Assembly: GCA_003646055.1 (NCBI GenBank)
Contig: QNDZ01000093.1
Location: forward strand, 1-6,657
DNA from: a bacterium
GTDB taxonomy: Bacteria; Hydrothermota; UBA3072; B12-G15
Reading direction: 5' to 3'
DNA length: 6,657 bases
The position numbers were made by a program, and so were the translations under genes. The notes below the pieces were generated by a model, which saw only the letters and a list, made by a program, of their open reading frames with translations, ran no database searches and was not told the origin of the DNA. This document shows positions 1 through 6,194 of this stretch, one piece after another; the first letter of the stretch is position 1, and each line of letters opens with the position of its first letter.

Positions 1-1980
1 AATCTATGGATAATCCGTTCATTACCCCAGATAGACATATTGAAAAATTACTATCCTGTGCTTGCAACCAGGCTCTATGACAGGAATGGTGAGCATGTGA
101 GGGATGTGTATCTTGTCAGGAGGATACCGGTTCTACTGGATTCAATCCCTGAAAACCTCCAGAAGGCAGTTATATCCATTGAGGATAAGGCATTTTACAG
201 ACATCATGGATTGAATTACAAAAGGATTGTAAAGGCAATCATCGTTGATATAATCAAGAGAAAAAAGGTTCAGGGTGCCAGCACAATCACCCAGCAACTC
301 GCAAGGAACATACTTCTTTCCCTTGAAAAATCCTGGATAAGAAAGATATCCGAGATGTATCTTGCCATTGAACTGGAGAGATACTATACAAAGAAGGATA
401 TCCTTGAGATGTACCTGAATCAGGTTTATTATGGATACGGAAACTATGGAGTGGAGGCAGCATCTGAGTTCTATCTTGGCAAGCCTGTAAGTCAGGTGAA
501 TCTTAAAGAGGCCGCCTTCCTTGCAGGGATAATCAGGTCACCTGGATATTACTCACCATATACACATCCAGACAGATGTGATAAGAGAATCCGTATTGTA
601 TTAAAAGAGATGCTGGAAGATGGTTACATTGACTCAACACAGTACAGAGAGGCACTGGATGACACCCTTAAATTTGTACAGAAAGAGGAGAGGAAGACAG
701 TTGGTCCGTACTATATTGAAGAGGTGAAAAAGATACTTTCAGGTATCCTCGGGAAGGCATATGTTACAACTGGTGGATACACGGTGTATCTTGGTATGGA
801 CAAGAAACTTCAGGAGATTGCTGATTCTGTGACTGAAGTTACCATGGAGAGGATTGAGAAGAAATACAGGTTGAAACCAATGAGTGAGTTTCCTGAGTCA
901 ATGCCACCCATGGACAATACCCCTTATCTACAGTGTGCAATGGTAGTGATGGACCCACATACAGGGGATGTCCTTGCAATGATAGGTGGAAGGAATATAA
1001 GACACAGCAGGTTCAACAGGGCAACAATGGCAAAGAGGCAGGCTGGTTCATCATTCAAGGCATTTTTATATACTGCGGCCATTGACAATGGTTACAATCC
1101 ATCAGACTTCGTCCTTGACCTTCCCATAATCACCCAGGTAAATGAAAAGGTTTATGCCCCTGCAAATTTTGACAGCACCTTTATGGGTAAAATCACATTG
1201 AGGAGGGCACTCTATCTATCAAGGAACAGTGCTGCCATAAGGCTTGTGTATGAAATAGGTCCATTCACGGTGATAGACTATGCACACAGGATGGGGGTTA
1301 AGAGCAAACTTGACCCTGTAATCTCAATACCACTCGGTCCTTCAGGTGTTACTGTGCTTGAGATGACAGATGCCTTTGGAACACTGGCAAACTATGGAAC
1401 GAGGATAGAACCTGTGATTGTGAAAAAGATTATTGATAGGTTTGGAAATGTTGTTTATGAGTATGACCCACCAAAGGAAAGGGTGCTGTCAAAACAAACA
1501 GCATACATTATGATAAATATGCTGATGGATGTATTCAATCACGGAACCGCATTTGGAGCAAGAAGGATGGGGTTTATGTTGCCTGCGGCAGGGAAAACAG
1601 GGACAACAAACAACTTTCAGGATGCCTGGTTTATAGGATTTACAAGAGAGTATGTTGCGGGTGTATGGGTTGGATATGATGTTCCCAGGAAGATTGCAAC
1701 CAATGCAACTGGAGCGGGTGCAGCTCTTCCTTTATGGGTTTCATTCATGAAGGCAGTTTATGATTCAGTTGCGGATACCACAGATGTTGAATTCCCTGTT
1801 CCTGATAGTATTGTGAGAAGGGTGATATGTGAAGATTCAGGGCTTCTTGCCACCCCATATTGCCCGAGGGTAAGGGAAGAGGTCTTTATAAAAGGGAACG
1901 AACCTGATGAGAAATGCGATATACACGCAGGGAAGAAAAAGGAAAGATTGTTTGAGAGAAGGGATAGAATTGAATTTTAG
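1..1980 (+). CDS. mrcA: Penicillin-binding protein 1A (bifunctional glycosyltransferase/transpeptidase), 5' partial
   Basis: Class A PBP that polymerises lipid II into glycan strands (GT51 domain) and cross-links the stem peptides (transpeptidase domain) at the outer face of the inner membrane. Numbering from the TTG codon at position 40 as residue 1, the GT51 motifs are all present: EDKAFYRHHG at 48-57 (E48 is the family's catalytic acid position), GASTITQQLARN at 79-90, RKISE at 101-105, and KDILEMYLNQVYYG from 119. The transpeptidase motifs follow: SSFK at 337-340 (nucleophile S337), SRN at 394-396 and KTGT at 519-522. A tail with C597, C608 and C626 ends in a basic stretch, as in many PBP1A proteins. 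The frame is open back to base 1 and reads NLWIIRSLPQIDIL before the TTG, matching the family's LPxIxxLxNYxP lead-in. The TTG is therefore not the true start, and the membrane anchor lies upstream of the window. The linker between the two domains is short, leaving little room for the OB-like insert of proteobacterial PBP1A. Very confident of family; the symbol is by family only. Confidence 0.95.
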   Translation, partial: NLWIIRSLPQIDILKNYYPVLATRLYDRNGEHVRDVYLVRRIPVLLDSIPENLQKAVISIEDKAFYRHHGLNYKRIVKAIIVDIIKRKKVQGASTITQQLARNILLSLEKSWIRKISEMYLAIELERYYTKKDILEMYLNQVYYGYGNYGVEAASEFYLGKPVSQVNLKEAAFLAGIIRSPGYYSPYTHPDRCDKRIRIVLKEMLEDGYIDSTQYREALDDTLKFVQKEERKTVGPYYIEEVKKILSGILGKAYVTTGGYTVYLGMDKKLQEIADSVTEVTMERIEKKYRLKPMSEFPESMPPMDNTPYLQCAMVVMDPHTGDVLAMIGGRNIRHSRFNRATMAKRQAGSSFKAFLYTAAIDNGYNPSDFVLDLPIITQVNEKVYAPANFDSTFMGKITLRRALYLSRNSAAIRLVYEIGPFTVIDYAHRMGVKSKLDPVISIPLGPSGVTVLEMTDAFGTLANYGTRIEPVIVKKIIDRFGNVVYEYDPPKERVLSKQTAYIMINMLMDVFNHGTAFGARRMGFMLPAAGKTGTTNNFQDAWFIGFTREYVAGVWVGYDVPRKIATNATGAGAALPLWVSFMKAVYDSVADTTDVEFPVPDSIVRRVICEDSGLLATPYCPRVREEVFIKGNEPDEKCDIHAGKKKERLFERRDRIEF

Positions 1981-1985
1981 GGGGT
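1979..1985 (+). promoter_or_regulatory. Shine-Dalgarno site for the OmpA-like gene
   Basis: AGGGGGT differs at one base from the canonical AGGAGGT and lies 4 nt before the ATG at 1990. It overlaps the stop codon of the PBP1A gene, so the downstream gene can be re-initiated by ribosomes finishing the upstream one. Confidence 0.6.
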
Positions 1986-1989
1986 AGAT

Positions 1990-2619
1990 ATGAAGGTTAT
2001 AAATGTGTTTTTGTCAATCATTCTCGTTATAGGGGTTATTCTGTTTGCCTATTTTTACTTTGAAAAATACATGCCACTGGATAAGAAGATCTCTGACTTT
2101 AAACAGGAGAATCTTCTGCTTGCAGAAGAACTGGGAAGATTGAAGGAGATGGTGAAACAAACAGAGAAGAAGGACACAACAGCCATACCAATAAAGGAAG
2201 AATTCAGGGAACTACTTGAAGGGATTGATATAACTGGAACAGATGAACAGTTAAAGATAATCCTTCCAGGAAAGAAACTCTTTCCTCCGGGAAGTGTGGA
2301 GATAAGTAAGGAAGGGAAAGAGTTGTTGAGGCAACTTGGGAATATACTTAAGAGGCTTAAAAATAGAAGGATTCTCATTGAGGGTCACACAGACAACTCA
2401 AGGATTTCAGGCACATTAAAGAAGAAATACCCGACAAACTGGGAACTTTCTGCTGCAAGGGCTGTGAAGGTTGTGAGATTTTTGATAGAGGAGGTTGGGA
2501 TTGACCCGAAGAGGATTGCCGCAATTGCCTATGGAGAGTATCATCCTATTGCTGATAACTCCACATCAGAGGGCAGGGCAAAGAACAGAAGGATTGTGGT
2601 GACCCTTTTGAGAGAATGA
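1990..2619 (+). CDS. OmpA/MotB-domain peptidoglycan-binding membrane protein
   Basis: A 209-residue protein predicted to sit in the inner membrane by one N-terminal helix (about residues 4-24) and to bind peptidoglycan through a C-terminal OmpA-like domain. After the helix comes a charged, probably coiled-coil stretch (about 31-60, DKKISDFKQENLLLAEELGR onward), a short linker, and the OmpA domain at about 88-209. Visible signature elements are EGHTDN at 131-136, NWELSAARAVKVVRFLIE at 150-167, YGEYHPIADN at 181-190 and EGRAKNRRI at 194-202. D135 and R157 align with the two E. coli OmpA residues (D271, R286) known to hold diaminopimelate. The C-terminal half closely resembles MotB. However, the N-terminal helix has no aspartate and no MotA-like gene is visible, so a flagellar stator role is not supported. 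It lies 9 nt after the PBP1A gene and overlaps the next gene by 4 nt. The likely role is tethering or sensing the wall next to the synthase. Family confident; exact function unknown. Confidence 0.9.
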   Translation: MKVINVFLSIILVIGVILFAYFYFEKYMPLDKKISDFKQENLLLAEELGRLKEMVKQTEKKDTTAIPIKEEFRELLEGIDITGTDEQLKIILPGKKLFPPGSVEISKEGKELLRQLGNILKRLKNRRILIEGHTDNSRISGTLKKKYPTNWELSAARAVKVVRFLIEEVGIDPKRIAAIAYGEYHPIADNSTSEGRAKNRRIVVTLLRE

Positions 2620-3548
2620 AGGCTGTTGCTCTTTTTTCAGGGGGGCTTGACAGCCTTCTTGCAATAAAATTGATTCAAAATCAGGGAATAGAGGTTGTTC
2701 CTGTAACATTCAAAGGTTATTTCTTTTCTTCTGAAAAGGCAGAAAGATACGGAAGTCTTTATGGCCTTGATATACACGTGATAGATTTTTCTGATGAACA
2801 TCTGAATGTTGTAAAAAATCCTGTTTATGGATACGGGAAAAACATCAATCCCTGCATAGACTGCCATGCACTGATGATAAAAAAGGCAGGGAAATATATG
2901 GAGGAGGTTGGAGGAAGGTTTCTTATAACAGGGGAGGTACTCGGTGAAAGGCCATTCTCCCAATCAATTGAGGGACTGAAAAAGGTGGATAAACTCACTG
3001 GGCTTGGGGATATAACACTGAGGCCCCTCTCTGCAAAACTCCTTCCTCCCACACTGCCTGAAAGGGAGGGGTGGGTTGACAGGGACAAACTCCTCGGGAT
3101 AAGGGGAAGGAGCAGGAAGACACAACTGAAACTCGCTGAAGATTTTGGTATCAAGGTCTATGATACACCAGCAGGTGGATGTATCCTTACAGATGTCCAG
3201 TTTGCAAGAAGGATAAAACCTTTTATTCATGAGATAGAGCCAGAGGAGATACTTCTGTTCAGGATAGGCAGGCACTTCAGATTTGGGGAGATGCACCTTG
3301 TTATAGCAAGGAATCAGTTTGAGAATGAACAACTCAAAAACTATGGAAAAAATCTTATATCTGCACCTGATAAAAAGGGACCAATTGGGGTTTTGAGAAA
3401 ATGGGGTGGTGAGGAGGACATAATTCGTGCGGCTAGGATTATTGCAAGATACTGCAAGCCATATGGAGAGACAAAGGTTGTCTTTGACGGGAAGGAGTAT
3501 ACAGTCCAGCCATTCACATTCCAGGAAGCAGAAAAATTTCTTATATAG
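2616..3548 (+). CDS. PP-loop ATPase, MnmA/ThiI-like tRNA thiolation family, with probable NFACT-R-type C-terminal domain
   Basis: A 310-residue cytoplasmic protein. The N-terminal adenine-nucleotide alpha-hydrolase fold has the PP-loop SGGLDS at 8-13, which in this superfamily binds ATP to adenylate the substrate base. NPCIDCH at 78-84 (C80, C83) resembles the catalytic-cysteine region of MnmA, and PAGGCILTD at 185-193 supplies a third cysteine, C189. Between them lie TGEVLGERPFSQ (105-116) and GRSRKTQLKLA (164-174), which I recognise from proteins often labelled tRNA(5-methylaminomethyl-2-thiouridylate) methyltransferase or ThiI-like. From about residue 205 a second domain (FRIGRHFRFGEMHLVIARN, then ENEQL, then RAARIIARYC) resembles the small NFACT-R RNA-binding domain reported attached to such PP-loop enzymes. 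MnmA's usual C-terminal layout is not evident, so I do not call it mnmA. ATG overlaps the preceding TGA (ATGA) with only a weak purine-rich site upstream, implying coupled translation. The substrate (which tRNA position, or another RNA) is inference. Confidence 0.85.
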   Translation: MKAVALFSGGLDSLLAIKLIQNQGIEVVPVTFKGYFFSSEKAERYGSLYGLDIHVIDFSDEHLNVVKNPVYGYGKNINPCIDCHALMIKKAGKYMEEVGGRFLITGEVLGERPFSQSIEGLKKVDKLTGLGDITLRPLSAKLLPPTLPEREGWVDRDKLLGIRGRSRKTQLKLAEDFGIKVYDTPAGGCILTDVQFARRIKPFIHEIEPEEILLFRIGRHFRFGEMHLVIARNQFENEQLKNYGKNLISAPDKKGPIGVLRKWGGEEDIIRAARIIARYCKPYGETKVVFDGKEYTVQPFTFQEAEKFLI

Positions 3549-3639
3549 AACGGAAGAATTTTTTAGCTTCCTATAAACTGCTTCATCTTAACCCACCTAT
3601 CAGTAGAGGCATTCCAGACAGAGATTGGTGGAAGTATTG

Positions 3640-3667
3640 TTGAAATTTGTGCAATTATGGATAAAAT
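3640..3667 (+). promoter_or_regulatory. Putative sigma70-like promoter for the propeller-protein gene
   Basis: TTGAAA (3640-3645) and TAAAAT (3662-3667) each match the bacterial -35/-10 consensus at 5 of 6 positions and are separated by 16 bp. Initiation would fall near 3674 and give a leader of about 74 nt before the ATG at 3748. The surroundings are AT-rich, so chance matches are not rare. No experimental support. Confidence 0.4.
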
Positions 3668-3679
3668 AATATTAAGCAG

Positions 3680-3709
3680 TCAACCATGGGAAGGATTCGT
3701 TATGGTTGA
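3680..3709 (+). repeat. 8-bp inverted repeat in the leader of the propeller-protein gene
   Basis: TCAACCAT (3680-3687) is exactly complementary to ATGGTTGA (3702-3709), with a 14-nt spacer. In RNA two further G-U pairs could extend the stem inward. It lies just downstream of the putative start of transcription and about 28 nt before the Shine-Dalgarno site. It could be a leader hairpin or a protein-binding site. No run of T follows directly, so it is not a standard terminator. Confidence 0.45.
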
Positions 3710-3737
3710 AAATTAAAGATTGTGTTTTTAAAAATCT

Positions 3738-3742
3738 GGAGG
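3738..3742 (+). promoter_or_regulatory. Shine-Dalgarno site that fixes the start at 3748
   Basis: GGAGG with a 5-nt spacer to ATG at 3748. The longer reading from TTG at 3706 would place this site inside the gene and put charged residues before the hydrophobic signal sequence. The TTG also lies within the inverted repeat. The ATG is therefore the better start. Confidence 0.8.
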
Positions 3743-3747
3743 TAATA

Positions 3748-5007
3748 ATGAGGTATGTACTTTTGTTTTTCTCTATATCCCTTTATGGGACAATAGCGTA
3801 TATTGGACATTATGGTGATGTTTACATTTATGATGTTACAGACCCTGATAGTGTATATGAGATAGCCTCTTTTGATGCAACAAACGGTGCATACCCAAGG
3901 TTTGTACAAGACATATGGTTTTACAAAGATTATTTATACATTGCCTTAACACGGGATCCATCAACAATTAGTTTATGGTCAGGTGGGGTTACCATCTTTG
4001 ATGCCAGTGATAGTATAAATCCAGTTTTTGTGAGTGAGATATATACAGGTGGTGATGTAAGGAACATATATCTACAGGGGGATTTGCTTTATGTTGTGTC
4101 AAGTGATACTCGTATATGGGATCCTGACACGGTATATCAGGGGAGTTTATTTGTTTACAACATATCAGACCCATCAAATCTCCAGTTACTTGATGCGGTT
4201 GAGCCACCAGGTAATCCCATGGATGTATATGTGAATGGTGAATATGTTTATGTTGGGACAGGTGACAGTTTATTGATATACACCTTTCCACCCATGGTGG
4301 TGGAAGAGGGTGATTCATTGGATGTGTATATAACAGGGGATTATGTTGTTATGAAGGGATACAGGGGAGGGATAAGGGTGTATGATATAATCGGGAGGGA
4401 TATGAAAGTGGAATACAGTTTTACTGGCGACAGGTCTCGAGTTTACACAGGGGATTTAAGTTCAGGGGTATATTTTCTTAATGCAGGAGGCAGGGTTTAC
4501 AGGTTTTTGAAGATGGGAGGGATAAAAGACCTGAGTCGGATAAGTTCACTTTCTACCAAGGAATACGAACTTGTGAGGGTTGGTGGCATAGATACAGATG
4601 GGTATTGGACTGTTGGTACAGGGAGCTATGTTTTCTGTGCTCCTGATTCAGCAAATAATTTAAGGAGCATAGATGTGAGTGACCCATTAAAACCCGTGAA
4701 GAGGGGATTTGTACCAGAAGAGGCTGGAGATATGATAATTGTTGATACTCTAATTTATGTACTTACTGATCAGATAGATGTAATTAGCATCAGTGAGCCC
4801 TGGAATCCTGTTAAAATAGACACAGTGGGGGAAAAAGGTAAGGTGGCTTTTAATAAAGGAATGGGGAGGTGGCTGGTGTATAAGGAGGGGAAGGTTTACT
4901 ACACCTATGTCGGGGAGCTCCGGATATGTGATGTAACGGATCCTGTAACACCAGTTGAAATTTACAACAGTGGTGACATAGATGCATCCAAAATAGAAGT
5001 GAAGTGA
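3748..5007 (+). CDS. Secreted LVIVD-like beta-propeller protein with an internal sorting-domain-like segment
   Basis: A 419-residue protein beginning with a short signal-like sequence (MRYVLLFFSISLYGTIA) and probably exported. The rest is built of about eight or nine degenerate units that pair a YVY/LYV-type strand with a strand ending in a DxxDP-like turn. Examples are DVYIYDVTDPDS near 24-35, GSLFVYNISDPSN near 132-144, LRSIDVSDPLKP near 305-316, IDVISISEPWNP near 343-354 and LRICDVTDPVTP near 391-402. This is the style of LVIVD-repeat propellers, whose roles are mostly undefined. Residues about 208-256 differ: IRVYDIIGRD, then DLSSGVYFLNAGGRVYRFLK, closely recall the type A (Por/T9SS) C-terminal sorting domain or FlgD-like Ig fold, yet more than 160 residues of propeller follow. 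No transmembrane anchor or lipobox is seen. It is probably a separate transcription unit, preceded by a promoter-like motif and a good GGAGG site. No catalytic motif recognised and function unknown; the propeller assignment is by pattern only. Confidence 0.75.
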   Translation: MRYVLLFFSISLYGTIAYIGHYGDVYIYDVTDPDSVYEIASFDATNGAYPRFVQDIWFYKDYLYIALTRDPSTISLWSGGVTIFDASDSINPVFVSEIYTGGDVRNIYLQGDLLYVVSSDTRIWDPDTVYQGSLFVYNISDPSNLQLLDAVEPPGNPMDVYVNGEYVYVGTGDSLLIYTFPPMVVEEGDSLDVYITGDYVVMKGYRGGIRVYDIIGRDMKVEYSFTGDRSRVYTGDLSSGVYFLNAGGRVYRFLKMGGIKDLSRISSLSTKEYELVRVGGIDTDGYWTVGTGSYVFCAPDSANNLRSIDVSDPLKPVKRGFVPEEAGDMIIVDTLIYVLTDQIDVISISEPWNPVKIDTVGEKGKVAFNKGMGRWLVYKEGKVYYTYVGELRICDVTDPVTPVEIYNSGDIDASKIEVK

Positions 5008-5012
5008 GGTGT

Positions 5013-5122
5013 TCCCTGAGGATGATAAAAGGTGCACTTGACTTATACTGCTGTGTTATGTAAATTAGGATGATGCTTTTACTTTTACTGACCCTTGATG
5101 TTAACTTTCAAATCCTCAGGGA
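5013..5122 (+). repeat. 11-bp inverted repeat flanking the start of the GWxTD gene
   Basis: TCCCTGAGGAT (5013-5023) is exactly complementary to ATCCTCAGGGA (5112-5122). The arms are 88 nt apart. One lies just after the propeller gene's stop, the other inside codons 15-18 of the GWxTD gene, and they enclose its promoter-like motif and start codon. A repeat of this length somewhere in the window is expected by chance; its placement is what makes it worth noting. Confidence 0.4.
5038..5066 (+). promoter_or_regulatory. Putative promoter giving a leaderless transcript for the GWxTD gene
   Basis: TTGACT (5038-5043, 5 of 6 consensus) is spaced 17 bp from TAAATT (5061-5066, 4 of 6 consensus). Initiation at the usual distance falls at about 5073, the A of the second of two adjacent ATG codons. 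There is no Shine-Dalgarno site at a workable distance from either ATG, which agrees with a leaderless message. The -10 match is only moderate. Confidence 0.35.
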
Positions 5123-6194
5123 TGACAGCCTTAACCCTGTTGTAAGGGTGGTGTACACTGTTAATTACAATGAACTTACCTTTATCTCCGTGGACAGTGC
5201 TTATATCTCCAAATACAGGGTTTCCCTTGTTGTGTTCAATGGTAAAAGGCAGGTGGGTGGTGTTTCAAAGGTAAGGAAATTCTCTGTTGATAAATATGAG
5301 ACCACGATTTCAGCAGAAAAAACAGACACTGGAGAGATTCAGTTTGCCTTCAAGGAGAAGGGAAAATTCAGGGCGATTTTTGAACTCTGGGATTTGAATT
5401 CATTGAGGCACTGGTCAAAGGAGAAGAAGTTTGAAGTTAAGGATGTTAAAAATCTTACACTCGGGCAGATAAACTGGAACAGGTCTGTGAGCAAGATTTT
5501 CTCAATAGATGATACAATAAGCCTGAGTTTGAACATATTCAATCCACGGGGTGATTCAGTGGTTTTGCTTTTCACTGTAAAAAATCCATCTGGTTCTGAA
5601 TTCATAAAAGAAGAGGAATTTATAGGTAAGAGCAGGTTTTTCACCTATAACATAGATATACCTGCCTCCAGATTCAGTGAGGGTGAATACCTTGCAGACC
5701 TTATGATAAAAGGTTATCCTTCGGGAAAGAAAAGCAAGAAGTCTATAGATTTCAAGGTGCAGAAACCTTTCTTTGAGTCCAGAAGATTTATTGAAAGGGC
5801 AAGGGAGATGGCATACATAGCAAAAAAGAGTTTCATTGACAGCCTTATAAAGGCAGACCCTGATGAGAGAAAAAAACTCTGGGAGAGGTTCTGGAATGAG
5901 AAGGACCCAACACCCGGGACGGAAAAGAATGAATTCCTTGAAGAGTATTACAGAAGGGTTGATTTTGCCAATCAACACTTCCGTTCCCCATTCTCACCCG
6001 GGTGGAGAACTGACAGGGGAAGGGTGTATATAAAACTTGGACCACCTGATTCCATTGAGAGACACCCATTTGACATTGATTCAAAGGCATATGAAGTATG
6101 GTACTATTATACACTTGGTTACAGACTAATATTTGTTGATGAATACAACCTTGGTGACTACACACTTGTCAACCCTCCAAGGGAGGATTTATGA
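5070..6194 (+). CDS. GWxTD-domain protein (exported, function unknown)
   Basis: A 374-residue protein. A very short hydrophobic N-terminus (MMLLLLLTLD) lacks the usual basic residues and may be a minimal signal peptide. About residues 10-125 and 126-232 look like two beta-sandwich segments of alternating strands. Then comes a charged helical stretch (about 236-300, containing IERAREMAYIAKK and LWERFWNEKDPTPGTEKNEF) leading into the family signature GWRTDRGRVYIKLGPPDSIE at 311-330. YEVWYYYTLGYRLIFVDEYN follows at 341-360. The FW-x-KDPTPGT-xN-E motif upstream of GWxTD is typical of the family, which is known mostly from FCB-group bacteria and has no established biochemical role. Start choice is ATG 5070 or 5073: an in-frame TAA at 5061 rules out anything longer, and no proper Shine-Dalgarno site is present. 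The gene lies 62 nt after the propeller gene and overlaps the next gene by 4 nt. Confidence 0.85.
   Translation: MMLLLLLTLDVNFQILRDDSLNPVVRVVYTVNYNELTFISVDSAYISKYRVSLVVFNGKRQVGGVSKVRKFSVDKYETTISAEKTDTGEIQFAFKEKGKFRAIFELWDLNSLRHWSKEKKFEVKDVKNLTLGQINWNRSVSKIFSIDDTISLSLNIFNPRGDSVVLLFTVKNPSGSEFIKEEEFIGKSRFFTYNIDIPASRFSEGEYLADLMIKGYPSGKKSKKSIDFKVQKPFFESRRFIERAREMAYIAKKSFIDSLIKADPDERKKLWERFWNEKDPTPGTEKNEFLEEYYRRVDFANQHFRSPFSPGWRTDRGRVYIKLGPPDSIERHPFDIDSKAYEVWYYYTLGYRLIFVDEYNLGDYTLVNPPREDL
6174..6186 (+). promoter_or_regulatory. Shine-Dalgarno site (GGAGG, 6182-6186) inside a small hairpin
   Basis: CCTCC (6174-6178) and GGAGG (6182-6186) are perfectly complementary with a 3-nt AAG loop. The right arm is the Shine-Dalgarno site of the gene starting at 6191 (4-nt spacer). 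The hairpin lies within the last codons of the GWxTD gene (PPRED), so translation to the stop would open it. Part of the pattern is dictated by codons. Confidence 0.5.

Noticed and set aside
1990..2619. Assignment of the OmpA-like protein as flagellar MotB.
   Set aside because: The C-terminal domain fits, but the membrane helix lacks the essential Asp and the MotB plug context, and no motA is adjacent.
2637..3332. Several minus-strand open frames of 100-120 codons across the PP-loop gene.
   Set aside because: They are opposite-strand shadows of a gene with clear family motifs, and their translations show no domain-like pattern.
3532..3564. Possible terminator after the PP-loop gene: AAAAATTTCTT pairing imperfectly with AAGAATTTTTT, and nested GGAAG/CTTCC (3552-3556/3567-3571).
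   Set aside because: The first stem is nearly all A-U with a mismatch and its T-run is inside the stem. The second has a 10-nt loop and no T-run after it. Neither is a convincing intrinsic terminator.
3657..3716. 19-codon frame from ATG 3657 in the intergenic gap as a leader peptide.
   Set aside because: No ribosome-binding site, it overlaps the promoter's -10 region, and the composition gives no attenuator-like codon run.
3706..3747. Longer start of the propeller gene at TTG 3706.
   Set aside because: It would put a clear GGAGG site inside the gene and add charged residues before the signal-like sequence; ATG 3748 explains both better.
5556..6165. Minus-strand open frames of up to 140 codons across the GWxTD gene.
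   Set aside because: They lie fully opposite a gene with a recognised signature, with no ribosome-binding site or motif of their own.
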